Below are positions 38,401 to 49,390 of a stretch of 64,000 bases of DNA, piece after piece. The notes below the pieces were generated by a model. The model searched no databases. It had not been told where the DNA came from and saw nothing but the letters and a program-made list of their open reading frames with translations. Source of the stretch: Plectrocnemia conspersa (Eukaryota > Arthropoda > Insecta > Trichoptera > Polycentropodidae); the NCBI GenBank assembly GCA_009617715.1, contig VTFK01000151.1:1-64000 (forward strand), read 5' to 3'. The first letter of the stretch is position 1, and each line of letters begins with the position of its first letter. The position numbers were made by a program, and so were the translations under genes.

Positions 38401-41400
38401 CAAAAAAAAAAAAACATTAAATTGCATTTTTATAAAAAAACCTACCCATATTGAATAACACGGTTTTAAATATATTGGTATTATAATAACAATTTTTTTT
38501 AATGTAGTGGTGAAATGTTAGCGGCTAACAGTTAGCCTCACTCTGCAGTCGTTCCCATAAGGCTTTATGGGAATACAGTGAGTGCTGGCGAATTTTCTGA
38601 TGACAATTGTGATGGCCAAATCATATTTTTAAAAATTCCCTCTTATTTGTAGAAATCCCCTGCACAATTAAAAAGAGTGTTTGAAATCGTTGTCCAGTTG
38701 GAAAATAAAACCTGGCCTGTTTAAATGTCTGCCCATAGGTAGCACTTGCTCTTCTAAAATTGCTTTAATTTTTTTTAACTTCCGTCTATTTTTACAAGGT
38801 TTTCAATTCCAGCTGCTGAGAAACATCACCACACCATAAATCAACTCTCATTTTGCTTTATAGTTGGCACAATACAGTTTAGACTCATTATTTCTCCTGA
38901 CCGTTTAACAAATACTTCGATTTGATCCAAATATTTCAAATTTAAATTCATCAGACCATAATACTTTGCACCAATCTTAATGCCTTTTATCTCAGTGGTA
39001 CCTCTTCTTTTCATTTTTTCGCCGTAGCAAAGGCTATTTGGCAACAATGCTTCATCCAACTTTCGCTACCCTTATTCGACGTTGAACAATAGACTGATAT
39101 TTTTTCAACACCACTCTTTTTCCCTCGGGAGCCAATTTCTGTTGCCGTAAGCCTTCTTTTTTTACTTGAAATTATTATATGCTGATCCTGTTGTTTTGAT
39201 GTAATTCTAGAACTTCCAGATCGAGTTTTCTACTGTCAAATTATATTTCTGCCCCATTGTAGCAAGAGATTTTTATTTTTAACGCACGTAAAATCAACGT
39301 GTGTAAACAGTTCAATAAGATGAAACTAAATGAAAAATGAACAAAAACTATTCAGATTGTGATTTGTATAGTTTCGAATGCATGTGAATGAATGTGTATA
39401 GAAAGAAAATTAAAAGAGTTGCTAGACTCTCGCTTTTACGACTCTGTGTAAAATAAAAAAAAGGCAGGTCTAAAAAAGTATGTGCCATAATATTATTATG
39501 GCAAATACAGAAAATAGTCCATCTTGGGTAACAATATTTTTAATAGTTAAGAGAAACAAGGTTGGATACGTGACTGTGAACATCATTGCAGGTTTTGGTC
39601 TTAAATTTTTACTAGTAGTGATTCAGGGTGGAATCAAAATATTTGATTTAGCTAATACAGATTTTATCAGACTTTTTGGTATGTGTAATGGCGTAACAGT
39701 AGATTCAAAATCTGTAGATTTGAGGATGCTATATGTTCAGCAGAGATATCTAGGCCTTTTTTGTTAAAGTATGGTCCAACGATTTTAGTGCAGTTGAAAA
39801 AAACTATAGTTCTTGATTAGTTTTATGCTCTTTTTAATAACTTATTTTGATACAATGGTAATGGAGGATTCTGACATTAAAAGATTTTTCTAAGAGATAC
39901 ATATCTGAGAATGTTTACCACACATTGCCAGGGGAGAATTTTGATTTCAGTTAATATTGTATTACTTTATTTTTGTGACAAAAAGAGCAATTTTTTTTAT
40001 AAAGATTAAACGTTAGTTCTTTAACCTTTTTAACATATTTATTTTATATTTTAGGTATCACTGGAGCGACAATCAGGATCGACGAGTTCGGCGACTCCGA
40101 GGGTAACTTCTCGGTGTTGGCGTTGAAGGAAAACAACCTGAGCGAAAGTAACAATTCGTGTCGTTACAAAATGGTACCCGTCGGATATTTTCAGCAGGGG
40201 AACAATGGTGAATTTCCAGTGAGTGAGTTTCGCAGACACCACTTTCGTATAATATACATTTGCCATAAGATCAAATAAGAATCCAACTACTTACGAGTTA
40301 TCAATCAAGATATACCTGAAGTAACGTTTATGTTTGTTTTTGTAGACCTACAGGCAAAATTCCAAGTTGCCGATAAACTGGACGAATGTGGAAAAGCCGA
40401 GCGATGAACCTTCTTGCGGATATAACAATGAAAAGTGTATGAATGAAAAAACACAAACATTTTCTTTGGTTATCGCTGGAATATTGGGTGTCGCTCTATT
40501 CTGTTCGGCGGTTATAACCATAAGTATTTATCGCAAATGGAAAATCGAACAGGAGATCGAGGGTTTGCTTTGGAAAATCGACTTAAACCACATCACCGGT
40601 TATAACGGAAAGGATATTGTGGCATCACCAAGTAAAGTGAGATATTTTTTGTATTACTTAATGATTCATTTTTCTAGGGCGTTCTATATAAGTTTTCTGG
40701 TTCTTTAAAATCAAAATCGTCGCTCTGTAGAGTTTTAATCGAATTACCATCAAAATTTTCTATAAAATTGATATTTTTTAAATATTTTATTCAATTTTAT
40801 TACCTAGCTTGATTAACCATCTTGTTTAAAAATACCAGCTATTGAAATAATTAAAAAAAACATTTAGCAAACAAACATAGAGAATAACAGTATAGATTTA
40901 TGATTTTTAAATCTACAAATGTGAGATTGAGTGAAACTGATTTTGATTTTTTTAAATTTACAGTTAAGTCTTGCAAGTGGTGCTTCTTTTGAGAGTCGAT
41001 GCGGAGCTCAAGTGTTCGCAGCCACTGGTCAATTCAAAGGAATCGTCGTGCGAATCAAAGAGCTCAAGTTTTCAAAGAAAAAGGACATTTCCCGCGATAT
41101 AATGAAGGAAATGCGTCTATTACGTGACCTTAGGCACGATAACATCAATTCTTTTATAGGTGCCTGTGTAGAACCTATGAGGATTTTGTTAGTAACCGAT
41201 TACTGTGCTAAGGGCAGTTTATATGTGAGTATACAGTTATTTAAAAAGTTTTAGTATTATTTTTTGAATTAATTAATTAATGATACATGTATATTTTTCT
41301 TGCAGGATATTATTGAAAACGAAGATATTAAATTAGACCGTATGTTTATTGCATCTCTAGTCCATGATCTCATTAAAGTAAGTATTTTTTTAAATGACTG

Positions 41401-44400
41401 GCCACATGCATTATAAGATTCAATTATATCCATGATCTCATGACATTGTTACATAAAATTGAGTTTGAAAGAAGCATTCATCTTTAAAGACAATATTATA
41501 AATGTTTAATGTCTTCAATCATCTAAATTCCAGTGAAGTTATGCATGTAACTGTATAAAAAAAATCCTATCGTAAAATTTAGACAAAAGCATATCGAGTC
41601 TTTTGTTTGTCTGACTCGCTAATAATAAGAGATAAATAAAAGGACAGAATTTGAAAATGATGTTATAGATTAAACATTTTATTCCTTCCAGTGGTCTCAT
41701 CATTATATATTCTCCATTGTGTAGTATAGATCTTAAAATAAAATGGTTTTATAACTTTTAGGGTATGTTATACATTCACATGTCACTATTAGGATGGCAT
41801 GGAAATCTCAAATCGTCGAATTGTGTGGTGACATCTCGATGGATGTTGCAGGTAAGTTTTTATTTATGTATTCTTACTATCAATATTTTTAAAGCATATT
41901 TATAATTTTAAAATATATTTCAGGTTACCGATTTCGGTTTACACGACATAAAACACTCGGCCGAAAACGATTCAATCGGCGAACACCAATATTTTAGAAG
42001 TATGTAAGCATTTTTATTTACTTCGTTTAACTTCGTACACTAGTAGATGTGTGAAATAAACATAATAATCTCATTGATTTAGGTCTATTTTGGAAGGCTC
42101 CTGAAATTTTACGAGCAGGCGAAAACTCTGAAATATCCAGAGGAAGTCAAAAGGCGGATGTTTACGCGTTCGCTATAATATTGTACGAAATCATAGGTAG
42201 AAAAGGTCCATTCGGGACAATTCACTATGAACCCAAAGGTAGGCTAGTTGTTAAATTACATTAAAAACATATTTTTCATTGCTTTATTTACATTCACAGA
42301 AATAATAGATTTATTGAAAAGATATCCTGCTATTGGTGAAACTGGTTTTAGACCCGATGTTAACACCCTATCGCCTAGTATGACAGAAGAATGTGTAGTG
42401 AATTGCATGAAGGACTGCTGGGCAGAAGATCCAGAGACTAGACCTGATTTTCAGGTTATAAGATCTCGACTCAAGAAGATGAAAGGAGGAAGGTTTGTAT
42501 TTCTATTTTATATTATCGATTCAGTCAATGAGAATGCACTAAAGCAATGTTTTGCAACGTTTTGGTATCGCAGATCCCTTATAATGTGAGACACATTGTA
42601 AGGGGAATAATGTACATAGGTGGGAATTTGTAATATAATATTCCTAGGGCAATCTGCAAAAATAAAAATTTAGCGGGTTTCTTCAATGGAATAAAAAAAC
42701 ATCTTCGTGCATTAAGAAATAAATTATAATATTAAAGTCTTTTCTTATATTATGTTTATGTTTATATTATTTCTGTATGTATGTTTCGATTAAATTTGTT
42801 AAGTATATAAACAATTAGTTGTATGTATTAGCTAAATAAATTTAAAAATATATATAAATAAAGACGCAAAGTTTGCACAATTATGCCTTTCCTTGCATAA
42901 ACAAAAATAAAAAGCAAAAAGTTTAAGTGAAAACCATTTCTGATAAAGGAACGAAGAACCGATAAGTCGGAAAATCAGACTGCAATAGAATAATTTATAC
43001 CTCTTTGTATATCTATAATATTTTATTCATTTAAAAGCGGTCACTGACCAATTGCCCTCCCGTCCGCGTGCGCATCGCCCCTAAACCGTCTTGGCCATAA
43101 CACCACAATATCGTCGATCGCCCAAATTTCAAATAAATTTTTCGCAATTTTTTCACTTTATAAAAGATGATCCGGACCCTTATGAGGTCCAGATCATGTT
43201 TGAATCATGTCCGGCACGAAAGACCAGTGATATAAGTTGGTAATTAATATATAAAAAAACTAGGGTTCAAATCTCATAAAGATCATATATTTTTTAAATT
43301 TCTATGGTGTCTGGGATATTAGAATTAGTATTATTATACAGGGACGTTATTTGGAAGGGGGGGAGGGGGAAGAATCATAATAAATAAATAAATCTCATCT
43401 AGAATATCCCTCAATGTTTCTAATCATACATAGAAGCTCTAACTTGTCTTTTTAAATTTTATAGGATAATATATCTGTTAAAAAGATTCTTATGAACTCG
43501 GATAATTAAATTTCAAGCTCTGTATATCTGTAATTAAATAAACAAATGGATTTTAGGAGTCGCGGTATTATGGATCAGATGATGGCAATGATGGAAAAAT
43601 ACGCAAATAATTTAGAAGAACTGGTAAATGAGCGGACGAGGTTGCTTTTTGAAGAGAAACAAAAAACTGAAGATCTTCTACATCGAATGTTACCACAGTA
43701 TGAATCACACTTTATGTTTTATATATATTTTATATAAATCATACTTATTAATATTGAATTTTAGACCAGTAGCTAAAAAGTTGACCACCGCGCAAGGCGT
43801 CGAGCCAGAATCATTCGACTCAGTGACAATTTACTTCAGCGATATTGTCGGATTCACGCAAATGTCTGCCGAATCTACTCCGCTGGAAGTCGTAAATTTT
43901 TTAAACGATCTATATACAATATTTGATAAGATCATCAAAGGCTACGATGTTTATAAAGTAGAAACGATAGGAGATGCATACATGGTGGTTAGTAAAATAT
44001 TATTAAAACATATATGTATATATTTGTAGATATCAAATTGATTATACGACTGTTATAGGTATCAGGACTTCCGATTAGAAATGGAGATAGGCATGCCGGT
44101 GAAATAGCATCCATGTCTTTAGATCTATTAGACGCTGTTAAAAATCATAAGATATCTCACCGTCCAAACGAAACGCTCAAATTGAGAATCGGAGTACATA
44201 CGGGTGAGTTAATAAATTCTCTCTTATTTATTAATTGAGTTTATATAAATTTTTAATTGAACAGGTCCTGTAGTTGCCGGCGTAGTAGGTTTAACGATGC
44301 CTAGGTATTGCCTATTTGGTGATACTGTCAATACAGCAAGTAGGATGGAGTCAAATGGCGAAGCTCTTAAAATACACATATCGCCACAATGTAAGACTGC

Positions 44401-47400
44401 ACTCGATAAGTTAGAAGGGTATCATATGGAGCCAAGAGGAACTATCAATATAAAAGGGAAAGGCGAGGTGAGACTTTTGTTTTTCAGACTGAAGATGATA
44501 TTCTTTAATACTGTTTTGATCTTGAATCAGTCTCTAGAAAATAAATTTAAGACCACTTAACTGAGGTGACCAGACATCCTCTTTATGTTTTTTATATTTT
44601 ATAAATAAATTTAAACGACATTTAAATTTATTTATAAAATATATTTATAGAAGACAGTAATTATTATTATTCATTTCGTGATCGTTTTGACATTTGAAAA
44701 CAAAATTAAAATATGAAATGATATTTTATAATTTGAATATTATTTAAATTAATTTTATAAAGTTGTATCGAACTACACATGTAAACTTTTATGAGAATTT
44801 TATTAAATTGATTAAAGTAATCAAAAGTATATAATCTTACACATATCTTATCGTTTATAGCATTGAGTATGAAATATAATAATATTAGGATGATTTTATT
44901 ATTAAATTATATAAAAATATAATGCAAATAATATTATTATAGTTCTGTAAATATATGTATAGCACCTTATCATATTATTAGAAAAAATAACAATATTTAT
45001 GTCTTCATTTTAAGCCCATTTAATTCATTCAAAAGCAATTAAAGTTTGCTTTTCATTCGCCACGGATGACTCGTGTGCGAGTCTTTAAGATTTATTTTAA
45101 GAAATACGGATGACTCGTATACGCGTCTTTGCGTATGTTGAACTTTGAACGTAAAAAAATCGATCAGAGCAATATTATTTTTAGAGTTTGCTCACAGATG
45201 CCACTGGAAGGATATTAGTAATAAAGAAAACTTTTAAATAAAATCGTGAAATTCGAACACCCAAGCTACACGAAAACAAGCAAAAAAAAAAAAATTTTTG
45301 ACCATTTTTATTTAAATTATTTTGATAATCAGAATTGTTTTTAAATTGAGATGTCACTAATTGTAGGCCATATTTGCACGTGAAACCATTTCTAGAGTAT
45401 ATTATTTAGTCCCATATACAATCTTGTAACGTTGATATCTAAATAATGAATGTCCTTGATAGTTAGCAAGTTCATAGAGGCGATACTAACGTGGGCATTT
45501 GCAATGCATAGGTCGACATTCACATTCAAGTTCAGTCAATTTTATGTATGGTAGATCACAAGGGGGAAAGGCAGGATAGCAGACAAAAAATAATTTATAG
45601 GTGTATATCTTCTTTGTGGGTCTTTTGGTCATCAAAATCAAAATCATATATTTTAAAGCTATCTTAGTTCTACACTTCTATTAATTTAACTGAATCAAAA
45701 TCATATATAACATGCTGCCCTTGATCTTGCTCCTTGGCTCATAAAAAACGGTGACTGACCCCAAAACATGTGTTTATTATTTGACAATATATAACTGTTT
45801 TCAATAAGGAACGAAGTCGTTGGACGAAGGCATGATCCCATGGAGAGGGAGGCGTTTAGTTTTAGAGTTTACAATCCCAGCAAAATTATAAAATATGGAA
45901 TTTTAAATAGAATAGTTTGTAAATCAAAATCCGGATATATATGCAATTTTAGTTTGTATGCAGGAAAGGGCACCAATTTAGAAAACACAATTTTAAAAGT
46001 TATGGATCCACATTTAAACAAGTGGCACAACCTTTATGCTGATAATTTTTATAACAGCGTAAAATTAGCATAAACTTTATTAGCTTAGAAAGTTAGAATT
46101 TGTGGAACAATTAGAGTCAATCGAGGATTACCAAATTTTCTAAAAAATATAAAACTTCGACGTGGAGAAACATGCTACAAAATAAATTTTGTGATAAGTA
46201 TGTTAGTTTTTAAAAAGTTTTGCTAATAACAATAAACACAACTGTGACATGTTTTTAAAATTAAGTTTTATCTAAAACATGTTTTTTTGTAATATTTCGT
46301 GAATTTAAGCCCGTTTCACAATAAATGAAAGATACTTCGCTGTATCAAACTTTATACTATTTTGAGAGTTTCTCCAAAAATATTCCAAAACAACACAGAT
46401 TGAGAACCATAATTAAAGTAATTTATTTAAATGCATCAATTACGAATACTGATTTCACAGCTTTTGCGTAAAAACTCCAAAAAGTTTAAATGCAACCCAT
46501 AGATTAGACCATCGATAAATTGATTTATTGAAAAATATCAATTAAAAAGATGCACCAAGCCGTTATTTAATAATAAATAAGGAATATGGATTTTTATCAA
46601 ATTTTAGACTATGTTGCCATTTAAAAAAATTGAGAACCACCGATATTTTTATATTTAAATTCGGGTTATAAAGAAATATCTCTGAAATTTTTGTTTTAAA
46701 ATTCCTACTAGTAGCTTAAAAGTTATGGGCATTTTTAAAAAAAATGCAATTTTTTGCAAAATGTGCTAAACTGCCCCGTCACAGTAGTAATTTTAATACA
46801 ATTTGTACCCGACGCGAAAGAGTTAAGATTGCTTAATTTAAATAAAAAAGTGCTCTCTGGAAAAAGTCAAAATTTATTGTAGAATTAAATATAAATTATA
46901 GCTAGTTAAATTGTTTAAAGTTTAATCGCTTGAAATGAAAAAAAACACTTTAAAAATATTTTTCCAACAAACAGAATTTCACTAAAATGTCTAAAATAAT
47001 TTTAATTATGTTTCATATCCATTCAAACGATGCACTCGATTTAAGCATTTAATCAACGTATATAAAGTATAAATACATATAAATTTTACACACAATTAAA
47101 GTTAGAAAAACAAATAATACAAACAAGCACAAAAAAGCATAACATTGGAATGTATAAGGTGAAAAATTTTAGAAATTAGTATTTTTCGGCCTAATAATAT
47201 GGCACGGTGCTTTATAATACAATTAAGATTCTGCATAAAAAATAACTATTTAGTGTAAGATCTTGGATTAGTCAACCATATAAAACTATAAATATTGCAA
47301 AATTAAGAAAGGGGTTTTATTTATTTATTGTGATTTTATTAAAATCACAATAATAATAACCAACCGTCTATATTACAAATATTCAATAAAAATATAATAT

Positions 47401-49390
47401 ATAATTTTTAAGATGCTTAAATACGATTTAGATATGCTTCATTAGATTTTCACTTATTGTTAGTCGTAATATTATTATAATATAGTCTTAATATGAACGC
47501 TAGATAAACAAGCGTTTCCACTACACATCGATGACACGATTTTATTGCTTTTGACGTGGATTCTAATCAGGGAACTCCTTGAATTTGGCCAGAAAAATGC
47601 ATGTCATTTAATGAAATTGAATTATTAAAAAAACGTCCACTGACTGGCTAACTTTTGCCCCCCCCCCCGGAAAAAGCTGAAATGACGTGCCTGTCTTTAA
47701 CCCATTAGAAATGTATCCAATTTTTTCTTAAATGTTGACATTGGATGCGGTAATTCTCGGCAAATGAGCAAAAACCTATATATCGAATTTCGCCAACCAA
47801 AGAGTTAAACACATTATATTTTATAATTGGGTCTACAATTTCTTTTAGTATAAATCTTAATGATGACGCTCACCAATTGCAGTATTTATTGTGGGGCTCT
47901 GTTTAGACAAATACGTTTCAGATAACACCAACTATATAAATTACAAACATTTTCTAAAGGGTGTGCAAATCAAAAAGATTATAAATATCACTGAATTAGA
48001 TGATATACTGTAAAAGTATGAATGAGTATCTAGAACCTGCTTTTAATAAAAATAGTCAATCATTGTTTTTTTTTCCTCTGAACTGCAATGTGGATATAAT
48101 ACATACTTGTATTAACTAAATAGCAAAATCTTTAAACTAATTTGTTTAGTATGTTACTTTATTGTAGAATATAACTAAATTAAAAATAATAATGAATTAT
48201 TTATTAGGTTCAAACATATTGGTTGGAGGGTGCAAACGATAAGGCGATTCAAAGACGCGCCGTAGACTTAGGAGAACTTCCACCGCTGTTTTGTCGTCCG
48301 CATAGGAGTCCAAAATTAACCAGTTCCAGACAAGCGTCATTATGCGGATTCGCAGGTATTCTAACCTTAACAAATTTCTAGCCACTGACATTGTAATTTG
48401 TAAAATTATTGCTCGGAGCTGCCTACTCACTTTTTGTAGTCATTTGTCATTTGTAATTAAAGCATTAATACTAATTAACTTATTAGCATTAATACTTGAC
48501 TTAAAAGTTTATGATTTCAACAACATTAGAATATTAAGGGCTAACTCAACATGGTGTATTTATTTAGTTTTGGTTCGCCTTTTAAATCCTCAAACATTTT
48601 AATAACTAATAAACTATTTTACAGGTTTCGAAAGCAGGCGTCAATCGCGAGGATTCGGAGACGGAGACGGCTCCATATCACTTGGTCATTCTAGTCCTAA
48701 AATCGATTTTGACCTATATCCTAAGCACAGGTTTTTAGATTGATTTTATCAAGTATTTAATTTAATAATATGTATTTATTATATTATTCTGCTTTCAGGA
48801 GAATATTAGGTTCGATAGCGTCATCGGCTGACGAACAAGAGGCAAACCTTTCGTTGGATAAAGTGAACGTGAATAAACGTCTCAGAGAAGCGCATTCATT
48901 AGATTTACTGCGATTGGAATCTCCGAAGTTGCGGGCGAGAAAAACGTCTCGTTCGTTGGACAGATGCAACATGCCGACCACAGACTCGTGCTCCGACAAG
49001 ATATCGATCTTGTCCGATAAACATTTTAATAACAACAGTTTTATAAACGGCAATGCTACTCTAATGGGCTTAGATTTAAACGAAGGAGTGGAATCTCAGT
49101 GCGACGTCATACCCGAAGCTTATCCTCTGCTGTCCAAGAACAACTTGATCAACAGTTCAGAAGGTCAGGATCCTAAGCGGCACGACGCCAACAGTGTGAG
49201 CTTTCCGTGTAAGAAGTGGAAGTCATTGGAGGCGATGGGAGAGACGGAGGAACCGGCCCCGAGTCAAAAAGTGTCCAGGTCGACTATCCGCTCGTGGTTC
49301 ATGGGCTTCTTCAACGGAGGCGGACTACGCACGAGTCACAGTTCACTGAGAAAAGCAGTGCCGCTCCTTGATAAGGAATCTCTTGTGTAA
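29228..49390 (+). CDS. Gyc76C: Receptor guanylyl cyclase, Gyc76C orthologue (21 coding exons)
   Basis: Makes cGMP at the plasma membrane in response to an extracellular signal. Exons: 29228-29416, 33709-33906, 33978-34284, 35637-35783, 35845-36044, 36114-36279, 40055-40218, 40346-40636, 40964-41224, 41306-41377, 41762-41851, 41924-41999, 42083-42238, 42300-42492, 43557-43697, 43765-43987, 44059-44203, 44265-44467, 48208-48355, 48625-48730, 48799-49390. All have AG/GT borders and all phases join, giving 1,355 residues. Seen in order: signal peptide (1-26); ligand-binding ectodomain (about 33-460) with FGPEGPC; one membrane span (about 496-519) followed by IYRKWK; kinase homology domain (about 570-815) with [10 protein letters not shown] and VTDFGL, so the catalytic HRD Asp is absent as in other receptor cyclases; dimerisation helix (about 840-880); cyclase domain (about 885-1080) with [16 protein letters not shown] and NTASRM. 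The guanine-selecting Glu and Cys are present. A long tail ends in ESLV, a possible PDZ ligand. The tail motifs (SPKL, SRRQS) point to Gyc76C rather than another receptor cyclase. The start was chosen because the earlier in-frame Met lies before the TTTCAG acceptor. Confidence 0.85.
29510..30070 (+). repeat. Diverged tandem duplication in cyclase intron 1
   Basis: Two blocks, about 29,510-29,665 and 29,895-30,070, share CTTGAAACAACAA (29,528 and 29,911), GACGCACA, TTCAACGAAC, AAATTCTGC and TTCGGTCATAGTAGA (29,643 and 30,048). The offset is about 385-405 bp. No coding content seen. Confidence 0.75.
30215..30256 (+). mobile_element. mariner 3' terminal fragment
   Basis: CCGCAAAGATTAATGGGACA continuing to ACCTGATA matches the end of the mariner copy at 60,170-60,205 (GCAAAGACTTATGGAACAACCTGATA). 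Only the terminal inverted repeat region is left. Confidence 0.5.
30560..31755 (+). mobile_element. Non-LTR retrotransposon, 5'-truncated reverse transcriptase (CR1/L2/Jockey-like)
   Basis: Sits in cyclase intron 1 in the same orientation. The reading frame starts inside the RT domain (VLRWFNNYL) and has [20 protein letters not shown] and the catalytic FADDT box. A stop codon at 31,055-31,057 and a frameshift near 31,225 break it. The 3' part (31,240-31,539) has the family's conserved YNTRNKE and LYNSLPREI tail. An A-rich 3' end lies at about 31,730-31,755. Typical 5' truncation. Not active. Confidence 0.85.
31757..32390. mobile_element. Inverted-repeat element with alternating GGTCAC/GCTCAC boxes
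   Basis: The left arm (about 31,757-31,875) and right arm (about 32,303-32,390) are reverse complements over most of their length, meeting at ATCGATCG on the inside and CTCAAAAG on the outside. Each arm is built from repeated ATTGCTCAC and ATTGGTCAC boxes roughly every 20 bp. The interior holds a second, direct repeat (about 31,880-31,980 and 32,012-32,100) with GATTAAA and CTATTTTTTAAATAATTTTA. No coding capacity, so it is nonautonomous. It starts right after the retrotransposon tail. Confidence 0.75.
34440..35335 (+). mobile_element. mariner-type transposon, broken copy in cyclase intron 3
   Basis: Plus-strand pieces in three frames give the mariner transposase order: helix-turn-helix ([19 protein letters not shown], about 34,530-34,590), the first catalytic Asp (EDEKW, about 34,727), [19 protein letters not shown] (about 34,855-34,910) and the last catalytic motif [10 protein letters not shown] (about 35,083-35,112). 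The middle DN-A-PH motif is gone, and several frameshifts and stops are present. The 3' noncoding part matches 59,965-60,165. I could not find the 5' terminal repeat. Confidence 0.8.
36580..36870 (-). repeat. CAGGGACGTCAT-type MITE, copy 1 (cyclase intron 6)
   Basis: Reverse orientation relative to 47,405-47,694. Shared blocks: ATGCATTTTTCTGGCCAAATT, ATCCACATCAAAAGCAATAA, AATCGTGTCA, TCTAGCGTTCATATTAAGAC, AATAAGTGAAAATCTAATGA. A small hairpin AACGCT...AGCGTT lies inside. No coding content. Confidence 0.7.
36931..37033. repeat. Large hairpin: about 42-bp arms around a 16-bp loop
   Basis: The left arm 36,932-36,973 and right arm 36,990-37,033 are near-complementary. The inner 21 bp match at 19 positions, including GTTGCAGTGGGAA against TTCCCACTGCAAC. 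The left arm also carries GCAATAAAATCGTGTC, shared with the MITE copies at 36,580-36,870 and 47,405-47,694, so it is probably a head-to-head pair of that element's ends. Confidence 0.75.
37725..37770 (+). mobile_element. Tc1-type terminal repeat fragment
   Basis: ACTACCGATCAAAAGTTTAC followed by GACCA resembles the inverted-repeat end of Tc1-like transposons (CAGTGGC-type start followed by GGTCAAAAGTTT). It may or may not belong to the transposase relic at 38,500-39,290. Confidence 0.4.
38218..38300 (+). mobile_element. piggyBac-type terminus with paired palindromes
   Basis: GGAAAGGG abuts TTAA at 38,297-38,300, so read inward from the end it is TTAA-CCCTTTCC. Inside are two 17-bp palindromes, GGTGCGTCTCACGCACC (38,264-38,280) and GGTGCGTCTGACGCGCC (38,221-38,237), 43 bp apart, each followed by TTACGAG. 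The layout matches the left end of the element at 45,039. The other end was not found. Confidence 0.55.
38500..39290 (-). mobile_element. Tc1-type transposase relic in cyclase intron 6
   Basis: On the minus strand, across frames, the Tc1 order is readable: N-terminal region with a LTATEI-like helix (about 39,130-39,240), [10 protein letters not shown] (the WSDESKF region) and CIVPTIK (38,841-38,980), a GIENL-like piece (about 38,810), then [12 protein letters not shown] around the second Asp (about 38,680-38,710). Stops and frameshifts throughout. Opposite orientation to the host gene. Confidence 0.75.
39480..39767 (+). pseudogene. Unrecognised 95-codon open frame in cyclase intron 6
   Basis: The frame contains [12 protein letters not shown] and [20 protein letters not shown]. 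Right after its stop another frame reads [17 protein letters not shown], so a longer protein may have been broken by a frameshift near 39,765. I do not recognise the family. It lies between transposon relics inside an intron, so a transposon-encoded protein is the likeliest source, but this is inference. Confidence 0.3.
42588..42870 (+). mobile_element. 3' end of the same non-LTR retrotransposon family (cyclase intron 14)
   Basis: Matches the end of the 30,560-31,755 element: GGAATAATGTACATAGG against GGAATTATGTACGGAGG, GGGTTTC...AATGGAATAAAAAA, CTTCGT, AGAAATAAATTATAATATTA, then TTAGCTAAATAAATT. Strongly 5'-truncated. Confidence 0.7.
43030..43215. other. GC-rich intronic block with a hairpin
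   Basis: Contains CCCTCCCGTCCGCGTGCGC (about 43,060) and a short inverted pair, GGACC...GGTCC within CCGGACCCTTATGAGGTCC (about 43,173-43,191). This contrasts with the AT-rich intron. It is probably transposon-derived; no match elsewhere in the window was found. Confidence 0.3.
45039..46826 (+). mobile_element. piggyBac-type transposon, decayed (cyclase intron 18)
   Basis: The transposase middle part lies at 45,800-46,180: [11 protein letters not shown] with the first catalytic Asp region (about 45,807-45,843), then a frameshift, [16 protein letters not shown] (45,852-45,900), [10 protein letters not shown] (second Asp, about 46,030-46,062) and a broken RVNRGLP (about 46,115). The probable ends are TTAA at 45,039-45,042 followed by two palindromes, GACTCGTGTGCGAGTC (45,068-45,083) and GACTCGTATACGCGTC (45,112-45,127), and CGCGAAAGAG against TTAA at 46,823-46,826. 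Ends are inferred from the TTAA rule and from similarity of layout to 38,218-38,300. Confidence 0.65.
47405..47694 (+). repeat. CAGGGACGTCAT-type MITE, copy 2 (cyclase intron 18)
   Basis: Inverse match of 36,580-36,870 and partial match of 52,496-52,690. It has TTGAATTTGGCCAGAAAAAT, ATGCATGTCATTTAATGAAAT, AAAAAAACG, a poly(C) run (about 47,659-47,669) and the right end AAATGACGTGCCTG. Confidence 0.7.

Noticed and set aside
48784..49053. Minus-strand open frame over the last cyclase exon
   Set aside because: Shadow of the tail-coding exon, whose plus frame joins in phase and matches the Gyc76C tail.
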